Notes under the pieces: generated by a model
What the model was told of the DNA's origin: nothing
What the model saw: the letters and a program-made list of their open reading frames with translations, nothing else
Databases searched by the model: none
Position numbers and translations under genes: made by a program
DNA from: Phycisphaerales bacterium
GTDB lineage: Bacteria > Planctomycetota > Phycisphaerae > Phycisphaerales > UBA1924
DNA length: 64,000 bases
Reading direction: 5' to 3'
NCBI GenBank assembly: GCA_020849615.1
Contig: JADLFW010000036.1
Location: forward strand, 1-64,000
Shown here: positions 18,487-26,982 of the stretch, piece after piece
Numbering within the stretch: position 1 is the first letter of the stretch
How the letters are laid out: the number at the start of each line of letters is the position of its first letter

Positions 18487-20802
18487 ATGGCGAAGGACCA
18501 GACCAAGCCCGGCGTGAAGCGAGTGAGGCGGCTGTCGGGCCGTCTGCGCGAGCGTGACTGGCGCGCGGAGGCGTGGCGGCTGATCGCGGCGCCGCGGGTG
18601 GGCTGGGGCGTGGTGGTGTCGATCGGGTTCGTGGCGGTGTGCAGCCTGATCGCGTTCTGGGCCCGGGAGCAGCCGCTGGTGTCGGTGGGGCGGGTGATGA
18701 ACGAGACGCGCACGGTGCGCGTGCCCCTGGAGATCGAGGACCGGACGGCGACGGAGCAGAACCGGGAGATCGCGCGGCGGCGGACGCCGTTTGTGTACGC
18801 GGCGGATGTGCCGGCCCTGGCGGAGTTGCAGACCGCGCTGGAGAACCTGCCCAAGAGCCTGGCGGCGGTGCCGTCGCTGGCGGAGGTGGATGCGGGGATC
18901 CGGGAGCGGTTCGGGCTCACGCCGGAGATGCTGGCGGCGATCCAGCGGGAGGCGGTGGATGGGGAGCCATCGGCGGCGTGGCTGGGGCGGGTGCGGGCGT
19001 TCAGCGCTTCGCTGAGGAAGCGGCCGCTGCTGGATGAGCAGACGTGGCAGCGTTCGGTGCAGGAGGGCCTGCACTCGACGATCAAGCTGGTGGCGGGGGC
19101 GCAGTCGGTGTCGGTGCCGCGGGGCGATGTGGTGAACGCCGACGACCCGGTGAAGCTGCGGGAGACGGTGACGGCGATGGCGCGGGAGGCGGGGTTCGCC
19201 GGCCCGCTGCTGGACCTGGTGACGGGGCTGGTGACGCAGAAGCCGCGGGCGACGTTCCGGTACGACCCGGCGGCGACGGCGACCGACCAGGCGGCGGCCG
19301 CGGAGCTGGTGGCGCCCGTGAAGCGGCGGAGCCCGGTGGGGCAGGTGATCTTCACGCGGGGCGAGGTGCTGGACCCGGCGAAGTTCGAGCTGTACCAGGC
19401 GGAGCTGCGGCAGTACCTGCGGGCGCTGTCGGACCCCGGGCGCGGCGAGACGTGGAAGCTGTGGCTGCGGCGGGCCGGGCTGATGCTGGCGGTGGCGGCG
19501 ATCACGCTGGCGCTGGCGGGGTACACGGGGCTGTTCTGCCACCGGATCCGCAGGAACCCGGCGCGGATGGTGGGGGCGGCGGTACTGCTGGCGGGCGCGC
19601 TGGCGGCCTCGGCGCTGGCGACGGCGGCGAGCCCGGGGCTGGCGGCGCTGACGGTGCCGACGCCGGCGGTGCTCGTGGGGGTGATCCTGGCGATCGCGTA
19701 CGACCGGCGGGTGGCGCTGGCGTTCGGGTCGCTGCACGGGGTGCTGACGTGCCTGGCCATGGACCAGTCGATCGGGGTGTTCGCGGTGATCGTGACGGGG
19801 CTGGGCGCGACGGCGTGGACGCTGGCGGAGCTGCGCGACCGCAACGTGCTGTTCCGGATGGGGGTGATCACCGGCGTGGCGATGGCGGCCGTGACGATCG
19901 TCATGAGCCTGATCGAGCGGCCCATCGGACCGGAGGTGCTGCACGAGATGCTGGTGGATGCGGCGCTGGCGGGGTCGGGGGCGCTGCTGGTGGCGGGGGC
20001 GACGCTGTTCTTCCTGCCGACGATCGAGCGGATCTTCGACATCACGACCGGGATGACGCTGATCGACCTGCGCGACCCCAAGCACCCGCTCCTGCGGGAG
20101 CTTCAGCAGCGGGCGCCGGGGACGTACAACCACTCGCTGAACGTGGCGTCGATCGCGGAGTCGGCGGCGGATGCGATCGGGGCGGACTCGCTGCTGACCT
20201 ACGTCGGGGCGCTGTACCACGACTGCGGGAAGATGAACAAGCCCGAGTACTTCGTCGAGAACCAGGGGGCCGGGCCCAACAAGCACGACAAGCTGAGCCC
20301 GGCGATGTCGCTGCTGGTGGTGGTGGGCCACGTGAAGGACGGGCTGGAGCTGGCGCGGGAGTTCAACCTGCCGCGGAACATCCAGCACTTCATCGAGAGC
20401 CACCACGGGACGACGCTGGTGGAGTTCTTCTACCACCGGGCCCGGGTGCGGGCCGAGCAGGCGGCCAAGGCGGCGGGCGAGGAGGAGATCGAGCGGCAGA
20501 TCCCCGATGAGTTCGAGTACCGGTATCCGGGCCCGAAACCGCGGACGAAGGAGTCGGCGATCCTGATGGTGGCGGACGCGGTGGAGAGCGCGACGAGGTC
20601 GTTGGCGGAGCCGACGCCGAGCCGGATCGATGCGCTGGTGCGGTCGATCGCCAACAAGCGGCTGCTGGATGGGCAGTTTGATGACTGCGACCTGACGCTG
20701 CGGGACCTCTCCGCGATCGCGGAGTCGATCTCGCGGAGCGTTGCGGCGATCTACCACGGGCGGATCGTGTACCCCAGCGGGCAGGCCGAGAAGAGGGCGT
20801 AG
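18487..20802 (+). CDS. 7TMR-HD phosphodiesterase, PgpH-like
   Basis: The 771-residue protein has an N-terminal membrane helix, a large extracytoplasmic 7TMR-HDED domain (about 60-330), a block of seven hydrophobic segments (about 335-510) and a cytoplasmic HD domain. Metal-binding motifs are HSLNVASIAE, LYHDCGKM and, further on, ESHHGTTLVEFF. Relatives (PgpH of Listeria) hydrolyse cyclic di-AMP. AAAGGA stands just before the ATG. It is 49 bp downstream of phoH and probably cotranscribed. Cyclic di-AMP specificity is by family, not proven here. Confidence 0.9.
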   Translation: MAKDQTKPGVKRVRRLSGRLRERDWRAEAWRLIAAPRVGWGVVVSIGFVAVCSLIAFWAREQPLVSVGRVMNETRTVRVPLEIEDRTATEQNREIARRRTPFVYAADVPALAELQTALENLPKSLAAVPSLAEVDAGIRERFGLTPEMLAAIQREAVDGEPSAAWLGRVRAFSASLRKRPLLDEQTWQRSVQEGLHSTIKLVAGAQSVSVPRGDVVNADDPVKLRETVTAMAREAGFAGPLLDLVTGLVTQKPRATFRYDPAATATDQAAAAELVAPVKRRSPVGQVIFTRGEVLDPAKFELYQAELRQYLRALSDPGRGETWKLWLRRAGLMLAVAAITLALAGYTGLFCHRIRRNPARMVGAAVLLAGALAASALATAASPGLAALTVPTPAVLVGVILAIAYDRRVALAFGSLHGVLTCLAMDQSIGVFAVIVTGLGATAWTLAELRDRNVLFRMGVITGVAMAAVTIVMSLIERPIGPEVLHEMLVDAALAGSGALLVAGATLFFLPTIERIFDITTGMTLIDLRDPKHPLLRELQQRAPGTYNHSLNVASIAESAADAIGADSLLTYVGALYHDCGKMNKPEYFVENQGAGPNKHDKLSPAMSLLVVVGHVKDGLELAREFNLPRNIQHFIESHHGTTLVEFFYHRARVRAEQAAKAAGEEEIERQIPDEFEYRYPGPKPRTKESAILMVADAVESATRSLAEPTPSRIDALVRSIANKRLLDGQFDDCDLTLRDLSAIAESISRSVAAIYHGRIVYPSGQAEKRA

Positions 20803-20806
20803 GGTT

Positions 20807-20851
20807 TCGGGGGTCGGGTGTCGGGAGGTCGGGGGTCGGGGGTCGGGGGTC
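20807..20851. repeat. 7-bp tandem repeat (TCGGGGG), six copies
   Basis: Units TCGGGGG, TCGGGTG, TCGGGAG, then three exact TCGGGGG copies follow the pgpH stop with one extra G after the third. The G-runs could form a G-quadruplex. The repeat reaches the stop codon of the zinc-ribbon gene on the other strand. Confidence 0.85.
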
Positions 20852-21138
20852 TATGGAGAACTCGATTTCGTCTGACCTTCCCCGGGTATCCCATCCTGAA
20901 GCACAAGGTCCGACATACCTGCCGCATCGATGTCAGCTGGGAGTGCCGCGGCAGTATCGGCGGGTGTTCCGAGGTTGCCGTTGGAACTGCTCGCGGATTC
21001 GGCATCGCGAAAGCTGGCGGTGCATTCATCGCACTGCAGCAGGACCCTACCAAGCCCGTCTTTGACAAAGTGCAACCGGCCGTACTCGCCGCAGATAGGG
21101 CACAGCAGCTTTGACGCGATTGATTCCAAGGTCGCCAT
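20851..21138 (-). CDS. small zinc-ribbon protein
   Basis: A 95-residue protein with CPIC at residues 13-16 and CDEC near 36-39, spaced as in a treble-clef/zinc-ribbon fold. The remainder is Ser/Ala-rich and without a known domain. AAGG lies three bases before the ATG. It is convergent with pgpH and divergent from the gene at 21243. Base use is less GC-rich than its neighbours (many A/T third positions), which could mean recent acquisition or low expression. No function can be assigned. Confidence 0.65.
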   Translation of the reverse strand: MATLESIASKLLCPICGEYGRLHFVKDGLGRVLLQCDECTASFRDAESASSSNGNLGTPADTAAALPADIDAAGMSDLVLQDGIPGEGQTKSSSP

Positions 21139-21242
21139 GGACCTTATCGTAGCGACGGCGCCAGTTTGAAGGCGTGCCGCGCATTACCACGCGCCATCTC
21201 CCCGCTGCGATCGCCATACCATGTGAACCCAGGAGCCCGCCC

Positions 21243-22394
21243 ATGCGTGCGATCGTGACCGGACAAGTCGGGATGGACAAGAAGCCCTACCTCGAGGGGG
21301 CCTCGCGGTTCGCGGGGCAGCAGGGGGAGGGGTTCGAGCTGTACCACGTCGGGGACATGATGTACCGCGAGGCGCCGGATGTGAACCAGGGCAAGATCCT
21401 GGACCTGCCGCTCAGCCGGCTGAACTCGCTGCGGCGGGCGGCGTTCAAGGACATCATCGCGGACAGCAAGGGCAAGCCCAGCATCGCGGTGAACACGCAC
21501 GCGACGTTCCGCTGGCGGCACGGGCTGTTCTCGGCGTTCGACTTCGACCAGGTGCGGAAGATGGAGCCGGACCTGTTCGTGTGCCTGGTGGACAACATCG
21601 AGGTGGTGCACCACCGGCTGCACGCCGAGCACCAGATCGACGCGACGCTGAAGGACTGCATGGTGTGGCGGGAGGAGGAGATCCTGGCCACCGAGCTGAT
21701 GGCGCAGGCGATCCCCACGTCGAAGTTCTTCATCCTGAGCCGGGGGCGGCACCAGGCGACGACGCGGCAGCTGTTCCGGCTCATCTGCCGGCCGCACCTG
21801 CGGAAGGTGTACCCCAGCTTCCCGATGAGCCACGTCGTGGACATGCCCGAGGTGCTGGCGGAGATCGACCGCTTCCGGGCCGCGCTGGCCGACCACTTCA
21901 TCACATTCGACCCCGGCGATGTGGATGAGAAGCTGCTGCTGGACCGTGCGATCGCGGCCGCCAAGGAGGGCAAGGACACGCTGGAGGTGGCGCCGCATAT
22001 GTTCGGCGGCGCGCAGCCCGCGCCCACGCCCCGCGGCGCCGCGACGGCGCCGCCGCCGATCAAGGTGCGGGTGCGCGAGGTCCTGGACATCGCGGGGGAC
22101 ATCGACGGACAGATCTACATGCGGGACTTCAAGCTCGTCGACCAGTCGGACATGATCGTGAGCTACATCCCCGAGCTGCCGGGCGGGATCCCGGGGCTGT
22201 CGAGCGGGGTGGAGCGGGAGCTGCACCACGCCTTCGAGCACACCAAGGAGGTGTTCGTGGTGTGGCGGCCCAGGAAGCAGCCCAGCCCGTTCATCACGGA
22301 GACCGCAACGCGGGTGTTCCGGGCGACGGATGAGGCGCTCGAGTACTTCGAGAAGAACGGGTACTTCGGGGAGAAGAACCTCTTCGGGCACTGA
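21243..22394 (+). CDS. degenerate P-loop kinase-like domain fused to nucleoside deoxyribosyltransferase-like domain
   Basis: The 383-residue protein begins MRAIVTGQVGMDKKPYLE, which resembles an adenylate-kinase-type P-loop with the GK-S/T core altered (GMDKKP). A stretch VNTHATFRWRHGLFSAFD and MEPDLFVCLVDN also resembles archaeal adenylate kinases. The last 110 residues read IYMRDFKLVDQSDMIVSY then SSGVERELHHAFEH, the pattern of nucleoside 2-deoxyribosyltransferase/DUF4406-type folds (catalytic-type Asp and Glu). AGGAG seven bases upstream fixes the start. The role may be nucleotide sensing or salvage; this is inference from fold motifs. Confidence 0.75.
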   Translation: MRAIVTGQVGMDKKPYLEGASRFAGQQGEGFELYHVGDMMYREAPDVNQGKILDLPLSRLNSLRRAAFKDIIADSKGKPSIAVNTHATFRWRHGLFSAFDFDQVRKMEPDLFVCLVDNIEVVHHRLHAEHQIDATLKDCMVWREEEILATELMAQAIPTSKFFILSRGRHQATTRQLFRLICRPHLRKVYPSFPMSHVVDMPEVLAEIDRFRAALADHFITFDPGDVDEKLLLDRAIAAAKEGKDTLEVAPHMFGGAQPAPTPRGAATAPPPIKVRVREVLDIAGDIDGQIYMRDFKLVDQSDMIVSYIPELPGGIPGLSSGVERELHHAFEHTKEVFVVWRPRKQPSPFITETATRVFRATDEALEYFEKNGYFGEKNLFGH

Positions 22395-22432
22395 TGAACC
22401 GCGGGCCGGGGCGACGCGCAGGGGAGCCAGCG

Positions 22433-23791
22433 ATGCGGATGAACTGGTGGGGCGACCGGGCGCGGCGCGTGTGCCTTGCGGTGATCGGCGTCGCGCTGGC
22501 CGCGGCGCCGGGCGGGTGCGCGTACAAGATGATCGAGACGCCGTACGTGTCGTACAGGGAGGCGGGCCGCGCTATCTACGCGAACGTGCCCGAGGGGCTG
22601 CGGACACCGGAGATCCCGGTGATCTACGTGACGGACCGGGAGTCGAGCGGGAGCGATGAGCGCGGCCCGGTGTACACGTACGGGCGGAGCCCGCGGATGG
22701 CGTACGGCATCGCGCACATCTCCCCGGGCAAGGGCGTGACGTGGGAGCAGCTGGTCGAGGACAGCGTGAGCGCGCGGCGGTCCAGGACGTACTCGCCGAA
22801 AGTGGTGAAGGTGGAGGAACTGGGGACGATCGAACCGACCACGAAGCTGCTGGAGGCGTCGGAGGGGCGGCTCGCGGTCCGGCCCGGCGCGGCGGAGGAG
22901 ATGGACGCGGAGCGGGAGCAGTTCTACCGGGTGCTGTCGCGGTACCTCGACCACAGCGACCGCAAGGAAGTGGTGGTGTTCGTCCACGGCTACAACAACA
23001 CCTTCGACGATGCGGTGCTGCGGATCGCGGAGGCGTGGCACCTGTCGGGGCGGCAGGGCGTGCCGATCGTGTACTCCTGGCCCGCCGGCTCGGGGGGGCT
23101 GAAGGGGTACGCGTACGACCGGGAGTCGGGCGAGTTCACGATCGTGCACCTGAAGATGCTGCTGATGATGCTGGCCCGGTGCCCGCAGGTGGAGAAGGTG
23201 CATTTGGTGTCGCACAGCCGGGGGACGGATGTGGCGACGACGGCGCTGCGCGAGCTGCACGCCGAGTGCCGCGGGGCGCTGGAGATCGGCCCGGTGTCGC
23301 AGGCGCTGGGGCTGACACCGGTGGAGATCCAGGGCGGGCCGAGGTCGACACGGGAGATCCTGAAGCTGGCGACGCTGGTGCTGGCGGCGCCGGACCTGGA
23401 TTCGCAGGTGTTCGTCCAGCGGTTCTTCGGGGAGAACCTGCTGGCCGCGGCGGACCGCACGATCATCTATTTCTCGGAGGAGGACAGCGCGCTGGGCTTG
23501 GCGGACTGGCTGTTCCGCAGCCGGCGGCGGCTGGGGGCGATGCGCCTGGATGATTTCACGCCCGAAGCGCGGGCCTTGGCGCTCCAGCTCGGGCAGCTGC
23601 AGTTCATCAACTGCCGGGTGAGGGGGTACGACTCGCACAGCTACATCCTGCAGCACCCGGCGGCGCTCTCGGACATCATCCTGGCCCTGCGGGACGGGCG
23701 GACGCCCGGCGCTGAGCACGGGCGGCCGCTGACGCAGCCGTTCCCGGGGATGTGGGAGATGGAGCCCGACTACCTGAAGCCGAAGAACTGA
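22433..23791 (+). CDS. alpha/beta-hydrolase lipoprotein, DUF900-like
   Basis: The protein (452 residues) has a signal segment VCLAVIGVALAAAPGG and lipobox cysteine at residue 29 (GGCAYK). The central domain shows VVVFVHGYNNTFDDA (oxyanion region), YSWPAG, and nucleophile motif SHSRGTD, as in the DUF900 family of secreted hydrolases. GGGGAG lies six bases before the chosen ATG. An ATG at 22394 overlaps the stop of the previous gene and would allow coupling but give a very long n-region. Probable envelope esterase/lipase-like enzyme; substrate unknown. Confidence 0.85.
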   Translation: MRMNWWGDRARRVCLAVIGVALAAAPGGCAYKMIETPYVSYREAGRAIYANVPEGLRTPEIPVIYVTDRESSGSDERGPVYTYGRSPRMAYGIAHISPGKGVTWEQLVEDSVSARRSRTYSPKVVKVEELGTIEPTTKLLEASEGRLAVRPGAAEEMDAEREQFYRVLSRYLDHSDRKEVVVFVHGYNNTFDDAVLRIAEAWHLSGRQGVPIVYSWPAGSGGLKGYAYDRESGEFTIVHLKMLLMMLARCPQVEKVHLVSHSRGTDVATTALRELHAECRGALEIGPVSQALGLTPVEIQGGPRSTREILKLATLVLAAPDLDSQVFVQRFFGENLLAAADRTIIYFSEEDSALGLADWLFRSRRRLGAMRLDDFTPEARALALQLGQLQFINCRVRGYDSHSYILQHPAALSDIILALRDGRTPGAEHGRPLTQPFPGMWEMEPDYLKPKN

Positions 23792-23854
23792 GCGCGGGCC
23801 CGGCGCGCCGGAAAGTGGAATCGGCGCGGGTTGATCGCATCCTGGGGCGATCGA

Positions 23855-26800
23855 TCAGGCGACCTGGTGGAGGGCGGGCAGCGCCAGCTCGGTCTCGTGG
23901 GATGTATCGCGCTTGTGCTCGCCGGCGACGAGCACGTAGATGCAGGGGACGACAAAGAGGGTGAAGGCGGTGCTGATCGTCATGCCGGCGACCAGGACGA
24001 TGCCGATGCTGTTGCGGGCCTCGGCGCCCGCGCCGGTGACGAGCACGAGGGGGAAGTGGCCGAAGACGGTGGCGGCCGAGGTCATGAGGATGGGCCGGAG
24101 GCGGGTGACGGCGGCCTGGCGGACGGCCTCGAACTTGGAGAGGCCCGTGGCCTGGAGGTGGTTGGCGAACTCGACGATGAGAATGCCGTTCTTGGCGACC
24201 AGGCCGACGAGGGTGATGAGGCCGACCTGCGAGTAGATGTTGATGGTGGTGAGGTTGAGGAAAGTGAAGAGCAGGGCGCCGGTGATGGCGAGGGGGACGG
24301 AGCCCAGGAGGACGATGAGGGGGTCGCGGAAGCTGCCGAACTGGGCGGCGAGGACGAGGTAGATGAGGGCGAGGGCGAGGCCCAGCGTGGAGACGAGGGT
24401 GGAGCCTTCCTTGCGGATCTGGCGGCTTTCGCCGGCGTAGTCGAAGGAGTAGCCGGGGGGAAGGATCTTGCGGGCGGCGTCCTCGAGGGCGCTGAGGGCT
24501 TCCTCCTTGGTGACGCGGGGAGCGACGCCGCCGTAGATCTTGAAGCTGTTGCGCTGCTGAAAGCGCGTGAGGACGCGGGGGGCGGCGACGGTCTCGAGGG
24601 TGACGAAGGAGTCGACCGAGACGAGGCCGCCGTCGGCGGCCCGGACCTTGAGGTCCTTGATCTTGTCGGGGGTGCTGCGGGCCTCATCGGCGACCTGGGG
24701 GATGACCTTGTAGCTGCGGCCTTCGTAGTTGAAGCGGTTGGTGTAGCCGCCGGAGAGGAGGACGGCCAGGTCGCGGCCGACGGAGGCGAGGTCGAGGCCG
24801 AGGTCGGCGACCTTCTCGCGGTCGATGACGATGCGGGTCTGGGGGAGGTCGACCTTGAGGTCGGAGTCGGCGTAAAGGAACTTGCCGCTGCCGAAGGCGG
24901 CGCCGACGAGCTGGCCCGCGATGGGGGCCATGTTGGCGGCCTCGTCGGTGCTGGTGACCATGAACTCGATGTCGAACTGGCCCGCGCCCGGGAGGGGCGG
25001 GGGCAGGGCGGGGAAGGCGCGGACGCCGGCGATGGCCATGAGCTTGGGGAAGACCTCATCGCGCATGTCGGCGGTGGTGCGCTCGCGCTTGTTCCAGTCG
25101 ATGGCCTGGACGCCGGCGAAGCCGCCGGTGGTCTGGGCGACCTGGAAGAAGAAGCGCCGGTCGGGGAGGTTGAGGAAGGCGTCGGCGACCTGGTCGAAGG
25201 CCTTGAGGGTGTAGTCGAGGGAGGCGTCGGGGGCGGACTGGACGACGCAGAAGACGACGCCCTCATCCTCGGTGGGGGCGAGCTCGGAGCGGGACATGGT
25301 GTAGAGGGGCCAGGCGGCGGCCGTGATGAGGACGGCGGCGGCGGCGACGACCCAGCGGATCTGGAGGATGAAGTTGAGGTGGCGGTCGTAGACGCGGCGG
25401 ATCCAGTCGAAGCGGTGGTTGACGAAGCGCTGGAAGCGGCCCTCGCGGGCGCCGCCGGGGACCATCCAGGCGCTCATGATCGGCGAGAGCGTGACGGCGA
25501 CGATGCCGGAGACGACGACGGCGGAGGCGAGCGTGAAGGCGAACTCGCGGAAGAGCATGCCGGTGAGGCCGCCCTGGAAGCCGATGGGGGCGTAGACGGC
25601 GGCGAGGGTGATGGTCATGGAGATGACGGGCCCGACCAGCTCGCGGGCCCCCACGAGGGCGGCCTGGATGGCGGACTTGCCCTCGCGCATGTGGCGCTCG
25701 ACGTTCTCGACGACGACGATGGCGTCGTCGACGACCAGCCCCACCGACAGCACGATGGCGAGGATGGTGAGCAGGTTGAGGGAGAAGCCCATGAGGAGCA
25801 TGGCGAGGCAGGCGCCGACGAGCGACACGGGCATGGCGACCATGGGAACCATGACGGTGCGGACAGAGCCCATGAAGAGGAAGACGACGATGCCGACGAT
25901 GAGGATGGTCTCGAGGAGGGTGTGGACGATCTCCCTGATCGCGTTCTCCATGTAGTAGGTGCCGTCGTAGGCGAGCTTCATGCCCACGCCCGCGGGCAGG
26001 GTCGGCTCGATCTCGGCGAGCTTGGCCTTGAGGACCTTGGCGACGTCGAGCTCGTTGGCGCTGGGGAGGGGCCAGACGCTGAACCAGATGGCGGGGACGC
26101 CGTTGAAGCCGGCCTGGCCCGTGGGCTCCTCGCTGCCGAGCTCGACGGTGGCGACGTCGGAGAGGCGGACGATGGTGCCCTCGCGCTCGCGGACGATGAG
26201 CCGGCGGAACTCCTCGGGGTCGCGGAGGTCGGTGTCGGTCATGAGGTCGACCTGGACATCCGCGCCCTTGGTGCGGCCCACGGTCGAGAGGAAGTTGTTA
26301 CGGAGCAGGGCGCTCTGCACCTCGGCGGGGGTGATGTCGAAGGCGTCGAGGCGGTCGGAGTTGAGCCAGATCCGCATGGCGATGGCCCGCTCGCCCTCGA
26401 TGCCCGCCCGCTGCACGCCGGGGAGGGCCTGCAGCTCGGGCTGGATCTCCCGGGCCATGAAGTCGTTGAGCTGCGGGAGCGAGAGCGAGGAGGTGGTGAA
26501 GCTGATGTAGAACGTCGCGTAGGGCTTGTCGGTGCGCTGGATATCGATGACGGGCGACTCGGCCTCCTCCGGCAGCTCGCTGCGCACCTGGTTGAGCCGG
26601 GCCGAGATCTCCGCGAGGGCGTCGTTGCTCGAGTGGTTCAGCCGCAGGTGCACGGTGATGACGCTGACCCCGGCGGTGCTGCTTGAGTCGATGTAGTCGA
26701 TGCCGTCGATGGCGGAGACCACCTTCTCGATCGGCGTGGTGATGAAGCCGCGCACGGTCTCGGCGCTGGCGCCGATGTAGGCGGTGGTGATCACGATCGC

Positions 26801-26932
26801 GCTGGACTCCAGGCGCGGGTACTGGCGCACCGGAAGGCCCGCGATGGCCCGCCACCCCACCGCCAGGATCATCAGGTTGATGACGATCGCGAGCACGGGC
26901 TTGCGGATGAAGATGTCGGTGAACGACTTCAT
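23855..26932 (-). CDS. RND efflux pump inner-membrane transporter, HAE1 family
   Basis: This 1025-residue protein has the normal AcrB-like length and opens MKSFTDIFIRKPVLAIVINL. The proton-relay residues are present: the paired Asp in LVVDDAIVVVENV (TM4) and the Lys in GLVAKNGILIVEFAN (TM10). The two large periplasmic loops and the conserved FIRKPV/PVRQYP.. start mark the HAE1 (drug-type) branch, not the metal branch. It lies 50 bp downstream of the adaptor gene, in one operon divergent from a MarR regulator. No outer-membrane TolC-type gene is in the window. Confidence 0.95.
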   Translation of the reverse strand: MKSFTDIFIRKPVLAIVINLMILAVGWRAIAGLPVRQYPRLESSAIVITTAYIGASAETVRGFITTPIEKVVSAIDGIDYIDSSSTAGVSVITVHLRLNHSSNDALAEISARLNQVRSELPEEAESPVIDIQRTDKPYATFYISFTTSSLSLPQLNDFMAREIQPELQALPGVQRAGIEGERAIAMRIWLNSDRLDAFDITPAEVQSALLRNNFLSTVGRTKGADVQVDLMTDTDLRDPEEFRRLIVREREGTIVRLSDVATVELGSEEPTGQAGFNGVPAIWFSVWPLPSANELDVAKVLKAKLAEIEPTLPAGVGMKLAYDGTYYMENAIREIVHTLLETILIVGIVVFLFMGSVRTVMVPMVAMPVSLVGACLAMLLMGFSLNLLTILAIVLSVGLVVDDAIVVVENVERHMREGKSAIQAALVGARELVGPVISMTITLAAVYAPIGFQGGLTGMLFREFAFTLASAVVVSGIVAVTLSPIMSAWMVPGGAREGRFQRFVNHRFDWIRRVYDRHLNFILQIRWVVAAAAVLITAAAWPLYTMSRSELAPTEDEGVVFCVVQSAPDASLDYTLKAFDQVADAFLNLPDRRFFFQVAQTTGGFAGVQAIDWNKRERTTADMRDEVFPKLMAIAGVRAFPALPPPLPGAGQFDIEFMVTSTDEAANMAPIAGQLVGAAFGSGKFLYADSDLKVDLPQTRIVIDREKVADLGLDLASVGRDLAVLLSGGYTNRFNYEGRSYKVIPQVADEARSTPDKIKDLKVRAADGGLVSVDSFVTLETVAAPRVLTRFQQRNSFKIYGGVAPRVTKEEALSALEDAARKILPPGYSFDYAGESRQIRKEGSTLVSTLGLALALIYLVLAAQFGSFRDPLIVLLGSVPLAITGALLFTFLNLTTINIYSQVGLITLVGLVAKNGILIVEFANHLQATGLSKFEAVRQAAVTRLRPILMTSAATVFGHFPLVLVTGAGAEARNSIGIVLVAGMTISTAFTLFVVPCIYVLVAGEHKRDTSHETELALPALHQVA

Positions 26933-26982
26933 GCTCTACCTCTGGCTGTGCGGGCGTGCGCCGGGCCGGCGGGGCCGCCGGG

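Noticed and set aside
17226-20757. Very long minus-strand frames of 800-950 codons
   Set aside because: They oppose phoH and pgpH, whose motifs are intact, and show only Arg/Pro/His-rich shadow translation.
20818-21114. Plus-strand frame of 98 codons opposite the zinc-ribbon gene
   Set aside because: It has no ribosome site and no domain; the minus-strand frame has a CxxC/CxxC pair.
23831-26686. Plus-strand frame of 951 codons
   Set aside because: It is antisense to the RND transporter gene, and its translation is Asp/Gly/Glu-biased, typical of GC-rich shadow frames.
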